A stretch of 12,926 bases of DNA from Anaerolineales bacterium UBA2029. Its GTDB lineage: Bacteria; Chloroflexota; Anaerolineae; Aggregatilineales; Aggregatilineaceae. Positions 1-6,820 of the stretch are shown here, piece after piece. The DNA is taken from assembly GCA_002332795.1 (NCBI GenBank), contig DDBP01000390.1:1-12926 (forward strand), written 5' to 3'. Under the pieces are notes generated by a model. It was not told the origin of the DNA. It did no database searches and worked only from the letters and a program-made list of their open reading frames with translations. Position 1 is the stretch's first letter; every line of letters starts with the position of its first letter. A program made the position numbers and the translations under genes.

Positions 1-1
1 G

Positions 2-541
2 CTGGTGGGGGCGCTGGCGCTGTCGGCGCTCTATGGGCTGATTGGGCGCAGTCGGGGCACCTTCGACCTGCCCGGACGGTTCGAAGTATCGCTGTGGACG
101 TTCATGCGCCTTTCGGGGGTGCTCATTCTGCCGCTGGTCTTTGGGCATCTGGCCATGATGCACGTGCTGCAGGGCGTGTTCGACATCACCGGCAGCGGGA
201 TCGAGATCGTGGGCACCAGCGCGGTCAACGACAGTGGCAAGGCCATAGAGTTCGTGGGCGAACGCTGGGATATGCTGGTGGCGGGCGTGGCCATCTGGCG
301 GCTCTATGACGGGCTGCTGCTGGCGCTGGTCGTCCTGCACGGCTTCAATGGGCTGCGCTACGTGGTGAACGATTACGCCCATTCGCCACTGGTCAATCGC
401 GCCCTGAACTATGCGATTATCTTCGGCGCGATCGCCCTGATCGTGCTGGGCGTCGCGGCATTGCTGGCGGGGGTGGACGAGACCGCCTACGAGATCGCTA
501 CAGAACTGACCTCCTGGATCGCGCGCCCCCTGGTGTGGTGA
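2..541 (+). CDS. sdhD: Succinate dehydrogenase membrane anchor subunit (SdhD-like), 5' end cut by window edge
   Basis: This is the membrane anchor of complex II, which passes electrons from the SdhB iron-sulphur chain to quinone and usually holds haem b. Residues are numbered from the GTG at base 5. Hydrophobic helices lie at about 29-55, 100-121 and 134-156. The first carries the family motif RLSG (35-38) with H48 and H53. The second holds LHGFNGLR and ends in the D123-Y124 pair typical of the quinone site. The layout resembles actinobacterial SdhD, whose signature is HG.NGLR..ndDYA. A further hydrophobic stretch (2-13) precedes the usual start of the family, and the frame is open to the window edge, so the gene probably begins upstream; GTG at 5 is only a formal start. 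The stop is 27 bases before the likely sdhA start, in the order anchor-A-B. Assignment to SdhD rather than a fused SdhC/D is less certain than the complex II role. Confidence 0.85.
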   Translation: MVGALALSALYGLIGRSRGTFDLPGRFEVSLWTFMRLSGVLILPLVFGHLAMMHVLQGVFDITGSGIEIVGTSAVNDSGKAIEFVGERWDMLVAGVAIWRLYDGLLLALVVLHGFNGLRYVVNDYAHSPLVNRALNYAIIFGAIALIVLGVAALLAGVDETAYEIATELTSWIARPLVW

Positions 542-568
542 TGGCTTATTGAAGGTGCGAGGTTGACG

Positions 569-2368
569 ATGCAGACACATCAATACGAGGCAGTGATCGT
601 GGGGGCGGGCGGCGCGGGCCTGATGGCCGCGCTGTACGCCTCGCGCCGGGTCAAGACCGCCGTGATCAGCAAGCTATACCCGACGCGCTCGCATACTGGC
701 ACGGCGCAGGGCGGGATCGGCGCGGCGCTGGGCAACCTGGACGAGGATCGCCCGGAGTGGCACGCCTTCGACACCGTCAAGGGCGGGGACTACCTGAGCG
801 ATCAGAATGCGGCGCTGGTGCTGGCCCAGGAAGCGGTGAGCGCCGTCATCGAGCTTGAGCACCTGGGGTTGCCCTTCGACCGCACGCCGGATGGACGCAT
901 TGCACAGCGACGTTTTGGCGGCCATACCAGCAACTTCGGCGGGCAGCCGGTGCGCCGCGCCTGTCATGCGGCGGATCGCACTGGTCATATGATCCTGCAG
1001 ACGCTGTATCAGCAGTGTATCAAGAACAATGTGACCTTCTTCGACGAGTATCACGTCGTGGACCTGATCCGCACTGGCGACCGGGTTGCAGGCGTGGTCG
1101 CTGTCAACATTGACGATGGTGAGTTACACGTTTTCCACAGCAAGGCGGTGCTGTTCGCCACTGGCGGCTGGGGGCGCGTGTGGGAGATCACCAGCAATGC
1201 CCATTCGCTGACGGGCGATGGCAACGCCATCACCTTCCGGCGGGGGGTGCCCATGCAGGACATGGAGTTCTATCAGTTCCACCCCACGGGCATTTACAAG
1301 ATGGGCATCCTGATCACCGAGGGCGTGCGCGGCGAAGGCGGTGTGCTGCTCAATGACCGGGGCGAACGCTTCATGGAGCGCTACGCGCCGCGCATCAAAG
1401 ACCTGGCCAGCCGCGACGTGGTCTCGCGGGCGATCTACCTGGAGATCGAAGCCGGGCGCGGCATCAAGGGCAAGAACTATGTGCACCTCGACGTGACGCC
1501 GGAAACGGTCAACCGTTACCTGGCCGAGGCGGGCGAAGAACGACGCATTGACCGCGCCTATGTCGAATCCAAGCTGCCCGATATTCTGGACTTTTGCCGC
1601 ACCTACCTGGGCATTGATCCCGTCAAGGAACCGATTCCCATTCAGCCGACGGCGCACTATGGTATGGGCGGCATTCCGACCGACCTCGACGGGCGTGTGG
1701 TAATAGATGCGCAGGGCACGCCGTTGCCGGGCCTGTACGCGGCGGGCGAGGCCGCCTGCGTGAGCGTGCACGGGGCCAATCGCCTGGGCACCAACAGCCT
1801 CACCGACCTGATCGTCTTCGGGCGGCGCGCGGGCAGGCACATGGCCGACTACTGCGCGGGCACCGACTTTGCCCCGCTACCTGCCGATCCGGCAGGAGAA
1901 GTGGCCGCCGAACTGGAACGGCTGCGCCGGTCGGACGGGAGGGTGAAGCCCTACCAACTGCGCGTCGAAATGCAGCAAGTGATGATGAAGCACGTTGGCG
2001 TCTTTCGCACGGCGGAGGGGATTCAGCAGGCGGTCGAAACTATCCGTCGCCTGAAAGATCAGTACCGGCATCATCTGGGGATTGACGATCGCGGCAAGCG
2101 CTTCAATACGGACCTGTTCGAGGCATGGGAACTGGGGTGTTTGCTGGACATCGCCGAGGTGACGGCGCTGAGCGCCCTGGCGCGTACCGAAAGCCGCGGC
2201 GCGCACTCGCGCGAGGACTTCCCGCAGCGCGATGACGAGCACTGGCTGGTGCATACGCTGGCCTTCCGCCAGGAAGATGGCTCGGTGCGGCTGACGCACG
2301 ACAAGCCGGTTGATCTGTCGCTGGCGGAGAAAGACGAACGTTTCAAGCCCAAAGAGCGTGTCTATTAG
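569..2368 (+). CDS. sdhA: Succinate dehydrogenase flavoprotein subunit
   Basis: SdhA oxidises succinate to fumarate with covalently bound FAD, on the cytoplasmic face of the membrane as part of complex II. The 599-residue length fits the family. The N-terminus has the dinucleotide-binding GAGGAG (about 13-18). TRSHTGTAQGG follows, with the histidine (H42) that carries FAD in SdhA/FrdA proteins. Further family motifs are QFHPTG, TEGVRGEGG, the catalytic-arginine segment SRDVVSRA, the substrate histidine in PTAHYGMGGIPT, and GANRLGTNSL. The C-terminal helical domain (about 430-599) is intact. I chose ATG 569 over an in-frame TTG at 563 because GAGG at 559-562 lies 6 bases before the ATG and would abut the TTG. 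It is preceded by the anchor gene (27 bases) and followed by sdhB (24 bases), so the three are probably co-transcribed and translated from separate ribosome sites. No key residue appears to be missing. Confidence 0.97.
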   Translation: MQTHQYEAVIVGAGGAGLMAALYASRRVKTAVISKLYPTRSHTGTAQGGIGAALGNLDEDRPEWHAFDTVKGGDYLSDQNAALVLAQEAVSAVIELEHLGLPFDRTPDGRIAQRRFGGHTSNFGGQPVRRACHAADRTGHMILQTLYQQCIKNNVTFFDEYHVVDLIRTGDRVAGVVAVNIDDGELHVFHSKAVLFATGGWGRVWEITSNAHSLTGDGNAITFRRGVPMQDMEFYQFHPTGIYKMGILITEGVRGEGGVLLNDRGERFMERYAPRIKDLASRDVVSRAIYLEIEAGRGIKGKNYVHLDVTPETVNRYLAEAGEERRIDRAYVESKLPDILDFCRTYLGIDPVKEPIPIQPTAHYGMGGIPTDLDGRVVIDAQGTPLPGLYAAGEAACVSVHGANRLGTNSLTDLIVFGRRAGRHMADYCAGTDFAPLPADPAGEVAAELERLRRSDGRVKPYQLRVEMQQVMMKHVGVFRTAEGIQQAVETIRRLKDQYRHHLGIDDRGKRFNTDLFEAWELGCLLDIAEVTALSALARTESRGAHSREDFPQRDDEHWLVHTLAFRQEDGSVRLTHDKPVDLSLAEKDERFKPKERVY

Positions 2369-2392
2369 AACTGGCGAGGGAAGAGGGCTGTC

Positions 2393-3112
2393 ATGCAGGT
2401 TACATTGCGAATCCGGCGTTTCAACCCGGAAAAGGACTCCAAGCCCTACTGGGCCGAATATACTCTGCGCGATGTCGAAGCGACCGATCGCGTTCTGGAT
2501 TTGTTGCACCGCGTCAAATGGGAACAGGACGGCACGCTGGCCTTCCGGCGCTCCTGTGCGCATGGCATCTGTGGGTCGGATGGAATGCGCATCAACGGGG
2601 TCAATCGGCTGGCGTGCAAGGTGCTGGTCAAGACGCTGGGCGAAGGTGACCCCATCAAAGTTCAGGTTGAGCCAATCCTGGGCCTGCCAGTGATCAAAGA
2701 CCTGGTGGTGGATATGGAACCATTCTTCGAGCATTACCGCCAGGTGATGCCCTATTTCGTCAACGATCAACCGCTGCCCGCCGATGGGCGCGAGCGTCTG
2801 CAAAGCCCGGAAGATCGCGAGCGCTTCGACGACACGACCAAGTGTATCCTGTGCGCGTGCTGCACCACCTCGTGCCCCAGCTTCTGGGCCAATGGCAGAT
2901 ATGTGGGGCCGGCGGCCATCGTGCAGGCGCATCGCTTCATTTTCGACAGCCGCGATCAGGCTGCTGCCGAACGCCTGAAGATACTGGCCGAGCCGGACGG
3001 CGTGTGGCGGTGCCGGACGATCTACAACTGTACCACCGCCTGCCCGCGCGAGATCGAAGTGACGCGAGCCATCGGCGAGGTCAAACTGGCCATCCGGCGC
3101 GGCGCGCCCTGA
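2393..3112 (+). CDS. sdhB: Succinate dehydrogenase iron-sulphur subunit
   Basis: SdhB carries electrons from SdhA flavin to the membrane quinone site through three iron-sulphur clusters. In this 239-residue protein the [2Fe-2S] ligands are C55, C60, D63 and C75. The aspartate in the third position is the common SdhB variant (CGSD). The C-terminal ferredoxin domain has C151-x2-C154-x2-C157 plus C217 for [4Fe-4S], and C161, C207 and C213 for [3Fe-4S], in the segment CILCACCTTSCPSFW and the later CRTIYNCTTACP. Spacings agree with the E. coli enzyme. A purine-rich GAAGAGGG (2379-2386) precedes ATG 2393. It is the last gene of the sdh set; 148 bases follow before the next gene, with no strong T-tract terminator. 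Confidence 0.97.
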   Translation: MQVTLRIRRFNPEKDSKPYWAEYTLRDVEATDRVLDLLHRVKWEQDGTLAFRRSCAHGICGSDGMRINGVNRLACKVLVKTLGEGDPIKVQVEPILGLPVIKDLVVDMEPFFEHYRQVMPYFVNDQPLPADGRERLQSPEDRERFDDTTKCILCACCTTSCPSFWANGRYVGPAAIVQAHRFIFDSRDQAAAERLKILAEPDGVWRCRTIYNCTTACPREIEVTRAIGEVKLAIRRGAP

Positions 3113-3132
3113 TTGATGGCGGCGCGGGCCAT

Positions 3133-3162
3133 CTGGCAACAAGAGCCAATGTTCCGTAGAAT
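3133..3162 (+). promoter_or_regulatory. Possible weak promoter upstream of the deoxynucleoside kinase
   Basis: A CTGGCA (3133-3138, four of six to the -35 consensus) and TAGAAT (3157-3162, five of six to -10) are separated by 18 bases. They lie in the 148-base gap between sdhB and the kinase gene. This could give the kinase its own transcript, but such matches arise by chance and no other evidence supports it. Confidence 0.25.
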
Positions 3163-3202
3163 TGTCGCGCAGGTGCAGGCGCGGCGCTGAGTGAGAGAGG
3201 AT

Positions 3203-3237
3203 CATCACCGGCACGTCGCAGGCGATCGCCGGTGATG
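3203..3237 (+). other. 10-bp inverted repeat in the sdhB-kinase gap
   Basis: CATCACCGGC (3203-3212) pairs perfectly with GCCGGTGATG (3228-3237) around a 15-base loop. The kinase ribosome site AGGAG (3244-3248) begins 7 bases after the stem. No run of T follows, so it is not a textbook intrinsic terminator. It could be an mRNA-stabilising 3' hairpin for sdhB, a partial terminator, or an operator. An octamer palindrome GCGATCGC (3222-3229) overlaps its right arm. Confidence 0.5.
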
Positions 3238-3260
3238 TGCTTTAGGAGACTGAAAGCCAT

Positions 3261-3872
3261 ATGCGCATCCTTTTGGAGGGTAACATCGCCGCAGGCAAGA
3301 CCACCCTGGGCACAGCGCTGGCGGCAAGCGGCCATTTCGTCTTTGTGCCGGAACCGGTCGAGCGCTGGCAGAGCGGCTTCGCTGCCAACCTGCTGGAGCG
3401 TTTCTATGCCGATACCCCGCGTTGGGCGTTCACGCTGCAAATCTGCGCCTTCGTGACGCGCACGCAGGCCGTTCAGGGCGCGCCCGACGACGGACGCGAT
3501 GTGGTCTTCGAACGCTCCATCTACTGTGACCGGCATGTTTTCGCCAGGAGCCTGTTCGAGCAGGGGCTGATGGACAGCACCGAGTGGGCGCTGTATCAGC
3601 ACTTCTGGGAACAGTTCCGGGCCGCCGCGCCGCAGCCCGACGCGATCATCTACCTGCGCACTCCGGCGGACGAGTGCTATCGCCGCCTGCAGGTGCGCGG
3701 GCGTGCCGAAGAACGGGGCATCTCGCTGGATTACCTGCTGCACCTGGAGCGCTGTCACGATGCCTGGTTGCGCGATCCGGCGGTGGCGGAGTGCCCGGTA
3801 CTGGAATTGGACGGACGCCGCAGTTGGTCGGCGGAAGAAGTGCGAGGAGCGCTGGCGCAGGCGCTGGCGTGA
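3261..3872 (+). CDS. Deoxynucleoside kinase (dNK/dGK-dAK family)
   Basis: The product phosphorylates deoxynucleosides with a nucleoside triphosphate in the cytosolic salvage of DNA precursors. Its 203 residues show the family pattern in order. The P-loop is EGNIAAGKTT (6-15), and E31-P32 with W36 form the substrate pocket segment VPEPVERWQ. The ERS motif at 84-86 is followed by IYCDRHVFA. The arginine-rich LID runs from about 142 to 152 (R142, R146, R148, R152), followed by LDYLLHLERCHDAWL. This is PF01712 rather than thymidylate kinase, because of the E-P-x3-W and ERS signatures. The base specificity (dA, dG or dC) cannot be read by eye. AGGAG at 3244-3248 precedes ATG 3261 by 12 bases, a slightly long spacing. 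Neighbours give no specific partner; the next gene follows after 96 bases. Confidence 0.92.
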   Translation: MRILLEGNIAAGKTTLGTALAASGHFVFVPEPVERWQSGFAANLLERFYADTPRWAFTLQICAFVTRTQAVQGAPDDGRDVVFERSIYCDRHVFARSLFEQGLMDSTEWALYQHFWEQFRAAAPQPDAIIYLRTPADECYRRLQVRGRAEERGISLDYLLHLERCHDAWLRDPAVAECPVLELDGRRSWSAEEVRGALAQALA

Positions 3873-3968
3873 TGCCTGGCATGGCGAAGGGGGGCGGGGC
3901 AGCCGCAGGAATGGTTGCCGGACTTTACGCTCGTGGCGCGCGCTGTCATGGTGTGGTGGAGTGCTGTC

Positions 3969-4604
3969 ATGACCTATCGCTCGGCAGGCCCTTCGCCCGT
4001 GCTGGTGGTAATTACCGGAGCGTTGCTGGTACTTGGGTGTTATTTCACCTGGAGGGGCATTCTGTCCTACCTCGAAGACCGGGGAGACATCACCGCGCCG
4101 GTGACGCAGGAGGCAGCCGCTTCGGCCACGGCGCGGGCGGTGACGGCACTGCCGTTGCCGACTCTGTACGTCCCGGCGACGTTCACTCCGCTGCCACCCT
4201 GTCAATGGTTTCGCGTGCGGGCGGAGCGCGCGGTCTATCGCGAGTGCCCCAGCACCGACAACAGACAATGTCCCATCCGCGAGGTGGTGACCTATGGCAC
4301 GGAACTGTGCACCTATGGCCGTTCGCCGGAGAACCCGGAGTGGTACGTGATCGATCTCAATCCGCAGGGGGCATTTCGCGACACGGTCTTCATGCACGAA
4401 AGCGTGCTGGAGGCGGTAAACCCGACGCCAACGCCGTCGCTCACTTTCACGCCCCTGCCGACAGTCACGCCACTGCCCAGCAATACGCCCGGTCCTGCGC
4501 CCTCGCCGACGCTCACGGAGACGGTGCCGCCCGTCACGGCTGCGACGGCAACGCCAGGCGTGGCAGGAGAGTCTTCACCGACACCGTGGCAGATCACTTT
4601 CTAG
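3969..4604 (+). CDS. Single-pass membrane protein with SH3-like domain and Thr/Pro-rich linkers
   Basis: I recognise the architecture, not a specific function. From ATG 3969 the protein has 211 residues. A hydrophobic segment at about 9-27 would act as an uncleaved signal anchor. A Thr/Pro/Ala-rich linker (about 41-77) follows, then a compact region (about 78-150) with four cysteines (C78, C93, C101, C114) that resembles bacterial SH3-like domains (VRAERAVYREC, then GTELCTYG and EWYVIDL). A second Thr/Pro-rich tail (151-207) contains repeated TPTP/TPLP motifs. This suggests an exported, disulphide-stabilised cell-envelope module, common in Chloroflexota. GGAG at 3958-3961 lies 7 bases before ATG 3969, which favours this start over ATG 3948. 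C24 in VLGC is a poor lipobox match, so a lipoprotein is possible but not favoured. Confidence 0.7.
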   Translation: MTYRSAGPSPVLVVITGALLVLGCYFTWRGILSYLEDRGDITAPVTQEAAASATARAVTALPLPTLYVPATFTPLPPCQWFRVRAERAVYRECPSTDNRQCPIREVVTYGTELCTYGRSPENPEWYVIDLNPQGAFRDTVFMHESVLEAVNPTPTPSLTFTPLPTVTPLPSNTPGPAPSPTLTETVPPVTAATATPGVAGESSPTPWQITF

Positions 4605-4662
4605 GGGCTGTTATAAACTTTCGCGCAGTATCTTTCTCTGACCCTTGTCCTTGGGAGCAAGC

Positions 4663-4692
4663 GTAGGGGTGGGTTTCGAAACCCGCTTTTAC
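4663..4692 (+). terminator. Palindrome able to act as a terminator; possible copy of a dispersed GTAGGGG repeat
   Basis: Bases 4663-4676 pair with 4679-4692 without mismatch in RNA if G-U pairs are allowed. The core GGGTTTCGAAACCC (4671-4684) is a perfect palindrome, extended outwards by G-C, U-G, three G-U pairs and an A-U/U-A/G-C end. The right arm contains TTTT (4687-4690), so the hairpin can serve as an intrinsic terminator for the SH3-like gene, although part of the T-run is inside the stem. The shape, GTAGGGG then a G-rich arm and its complement, fits a repeat whose right arm has decayed by C-to-T changes. No second copy is present in this window. Confidence 0.55.
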
Positions 4693-4718
4693 AAACCTGC
4701 GTAACAGGGAGTCGGGAG

Positions 4719-4783
4719 TTGACAGCCAGGAAGGGTGTAAAGCGCTATAGAATGCGCTGTAGAGAGCGACTTTACGATATACT
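4719..4783 (+). promoter_or_regulatory. Probable promoter region of the lipid kinase gene, with a small dyad
   Basis: A perfect TTGACA lies at 4719-4724, but the nearest good -10-like sequences are too far away (TATAGA at 4746-4751, spacing 21). A second -10-like TATACT is at 4778-4783, without a clear -35. AGCGC (4741-4745) and GCGCT (4754-4758) form a dyad around TATAGAAT, as an operator over a -10 box would. The gene needs a promoter here because it follows a terminator-like hairpin. The exact start point is not settled. Confidence 0.35.
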
Positions 4784-4817
4784 GGAGTTGGGGACAGCCG
4801 CGGACAGCGAGACGACC

Positions 4818-5825
4818 ATGACCAATGCAGAGTGGCCAGCAGTTGAGGCCCCGGAGCATGTGCTGGCGATCGTCAATCCGGCATCGGGGGCGAAGCGCGG
4901 GCAGATCGTGATCGAGCGGTTGCGCGCGACCAGAGAACCGCGCGTGACCCTGCACGTTACCACGCCCGATTTTGACTTCGCCCGCGCCATTGCCGAGGGC
5001 GTGTCCGCTGGCGCAGATCGCATTCTGGTCGCCGGGGGAGACGGCACGCTGATGGAGGGCGTGTCTGGCGCGCTGCGCGCCCTGGGCGAGGCCATGGTGC
5101 CTTTCTCCTGGGTGCCGGTCGGCACGGGCAACGTGGTCTCCGGCTTTCTGGGATTGCCACATCGCCTGGAACCGGCGCTCAAACTGGCGCTCGGCCCCGG
5201 TCTGATTCGCCGGATCGATCTGGCCCGTGTGGGCGACCGCTGTTCGGTGTTGCGCGTCTCGACAGGGTTTGAGGCAGAAGCGGCTTTCAACACCACCCGC
5301 GCGGACAAAGATCGGCTGGGCGTGCTGGCCTATGGTATCACCGGCCTGAAGTCTCTGCGCCAGACGAAGCCGGTCGAATACCTGGTTTCGCTGGACGGGC
5401 AACCGCCGATCCATGTGGACGGTATTCTGGCGTTTGTCACGGCGACGGGGGCGCTGACCTGGATCAACGGGCTATCGCTGATCAATGACGCGATTCAGCC
5501 GGACGACGGGCTGCTCTATGCGGGCGTGCTGCGCCCGCTCAACCCGGCGCGAGTGCTCAGCGGGGTGGCCAATCTGGTGGTGGGGAGTGGGCTACCGCCG
5601 GAGTCCATCATCTATTTTTCGGCACGAAAACGCATTGTGATTGACGCCAAAACCCCTCAACCGACGCAGATTGACGGCGATCCGCTGGGCACGACGCCCA
5701 TCATCGCCGATCTACTGCCGCGCGCGTTGCCCATCGTCGTGCCGCGCGAGCGCCCGCGACCCTGGTCGTCGTTTGAGTGGCTCTCTCCGGAATGGCTGTC
5801 GCAGCATCACGAAGACGACGACTGA
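4818..5825 (+). CDS. Lipid kinase of the DAGK-catalytic/LCB5 family (YegS/DgkB-like)
   Basis: This family transfers phosphate from ATP to diacylglycerol or a related lipid alcohol at the cytoplasmic membrane face. The 335 residues from ATG 4818 show NPASG (20-24), the nucleotide-binding GGDGT (73-77), PVGTGN (100-105), LGVLAYG (168-174), DDGLLYAGV (229-237) and a C-terminal IDGDP (285-289). The two-domain fold and length are typical of the family. Two family positions differ from the usual pattern. GGDGTLME has Met where GGDGTLNE is common, and GTGNVV lacks the Asp of GTxND. The lipid substrate therefore cannot be assumed to be diacylglycerol. The frame is open back to TTG 4719, but that region contains the promoter-like elements; ATG 4818 puts the first beta strand (VLAIVNP) at residue 15, as expected. 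Its ribosome site is weak. It converges on the histidine kinase gene 8 bases downstream. Confidence 0.85.
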   Translation: MTNAEWPAVEAPEHVLAIVNPASGAKRGQIVIERLRATREPRVTLHVTTPDFDFARAIAEGVSAGADRILVAGGDGTLMEGVSGALRALGEAMVPFSWVPVGTGNVVSGFLGLPHRLEPALKLALGPGLIRRIDLARVGDRCSVLRVSTGFEAEAAFNTTRADKDRLGVLAYGITGLKSLRQTKPVEYLVSLDGQPPIHVDGILAFVTATGALTWINGLSLINDAIQPDDGLLYAGVLRPLNPARVLSGVANLVVGSGLPPESIIYFSARKRIVIDAKTPQPTQIDGDPLGTTPIIADLLPRALPIVVPRERPRPWSSFEWLSPEWLSQHHEDDD

Positions 5826-5835
5826 CTCCGTCGTC
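5814..5835. terminator. Hairpin spanning both stop codons of the convergent gene pair
   Basis: GACGACG (5814-5820) pairs with CGTCGTC (5829-5835) around an 8-base loop. An alternative stem pairs CTGAC (5822-5826) with GTCAG (5833-5837). It covers the TGA of the lipid kinase gene (5823-5825) and most of the TGA of the minus-strand kinase (5834-5836). No T-run follows closely on either strand, so a role as bidirectional terminator is only possible. It may be partly a chance result of the Asp-rich C-terminus (GAC codons). Confidence 0.3.
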
Positions 5836-6820
5836 AGGGTTTGCGGGGCAGGGTGAAGCCGAAGGTGCTGCCCTGGCCCGGCGTGCTGTGGACGAAAACC
5901 TTACCCCCGTGTTTATCCACTACCGCGCGCACAATGGTCAACCCGATGCCGGTGCCTTCGATACGCTCGGTTTCCTTGCTGCGCACCCGGTAGCCTGGCT
6001 CGAAGATGCGTTCCAGTTCCTCGGCAGGGATGCCGATCCCCTGGTCGGACACCTGGAAGGTGATGCGGTCACCCTCATCCTGGAGTGAGATGCGCACAAC
6101 ACCGCCATTGGGGGAGTATTTGACGGCGTTGTTGATCAGGTTGCTGATGGCTCCCTGGATGCGCGTGGCATCTACCAGCGCCGGGCACCCGTTTTCGGGC
6201 AACTCGGTTTCCAGGGTGATGCCGTTCATTTGCGCCAGGTCGCTTGCCTCGCGCACCAGCCGTTGCACAATCGGCACCAGGTCGGTCTGCTGCCAGAGCA
6301 GTTGTCCGCTCACTTCCATCCAGAAAGTGTCAATGACTTCGTTGATGGTGCTGGACATGGTCAGCAGCTTACGCCGGGCACGGTCCAGCCAGGCGAGCTG
6401 ATCCTGATTGAGCGAGCCAGTCTCCTGCACCATATCGGCCAGGCTCTTGGCTACTGCCGCGGGCCGCTTGAGATCGTGTACCAGTTGTTCTACCAGTTCT
6501 ACCTGGGACAGCGCCGCCGTCGAGGTGTCGAGCGAGACGACGATCTGCAGGGGAATCTCCGTATCCGCACGTAGCTTGAGGGTCGCACTCTGCACACCAG
6601 GGCCGTTGGGGGTTGTATCCAGATGTTCAGCGATGGGGCGCAGGGTTTCGTAGTCGGACAGCGACCGCCCCACCGCGGTCAGCGGGGGCAACCCCAGCGC
6701 TTTCTCCGCCGCCGGATTGAGCAGGCGGATGCGCTTGTCCGGGTCTATGACGATGGTAGCCACCGGCGATTGGCTACAGAGCGTTTCCAGGGTCTCATGG
6801 GTAAGCGTGTGCGTGATCAT
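5834..6820 (-). CDS. Cytosolic PAS-domain sensor histidine kinase
   Basis: This is a two-component sensor kinase that autophosphorylates on histidine and passes the phosphate to a response regulator. No regulator is in the window. From ATG 6820 it has 328 residues and no membrane segment, so it should sense a cytosolic signal. A PAS domain spans about 8-95 (SPVATIVIDPDKRIRLLNPA). The dimerisation helix holds the phosphoacceptor H115 in VHDLKRPAA. The ATPase domain has the N box NLINNAVKYSPNGG (227-240), G1 DQGIGIP (259-265), F box FEPGYR and G2 GTGIGLTIV (289-297). All catalytic motifs are intact. The start lies inside the upstream gene, overlapping it by 26 bases, with a G-rich run 5 bases before the ATG, so translation is probably coupled. 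A TTG directly before the ATG is a less likely start. The ligand is unknown. Confidence 0.92.
   Translation of the reverse strand: MITHTLTHETLETLCSQSPVATIVIDPDKRIRLLNPAAEKALGLPPLTAVGRSLSDYETLRPIAEHLDTTPNGPGVQSATLKLRADTEIPLQIVVSLDTSTAALSQVELVEQLVHDLKRPAAVAKSLADMVQETGSLNQDQLAWLDRARRKLLTMSSTINEVIDTFWMEVSGQLLWQQTDLVPIVQRLVREASDLAQMNGITLETELPENGCPALVDATRIQGAISNLINNAVKYSPNGGVVRISLQDEGDRITFQVSDQGIGIPAEELERIFEPGYRVRSKETERIEGTGIGLTIVRAVVDKHGGKVFVHSTPGQGSTFGFTLPRKP

Noticed and set aside
1877..3214. A 445-codon minus-strand reading frame opposite sdhA/sdhB
   Set aside because: It crosses two well-supported plus-strand genes and has no recognisable domain.
3969..4060. Lipoprotein signal (VLGC) in the SH3-like protein
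   Set aside because: Leu at the -2 position is a weak fit and the hydrophobic segment continues past the cysteine, so a membrane anchor is the simpler reading.
3081..4397. Minus-strand 438-codon and plus-strand 360-codon (3584-4666) frames over the kinase and SH3-like genes
   Set aside because: Both overlap genes with clear motifs and ribosome sites. Their low-complexity composition is that of out-of-frame high-GC reading.
4719..4817. Upstream extension of the lipid kinase from TTG 4719
   Set aside because: The 33 extra codons encode a basic stretch with no family match and cover promoter-like elements; ATG 4818 places the first strand at the usual distance.
6463..6495. HDLKRP in the histidine kinase H box as an unusual phosphoacceptor motif
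   Set aside because: H-D-L-K-x-P is a common variant of the HisKA motif, so it is not noteworthy.
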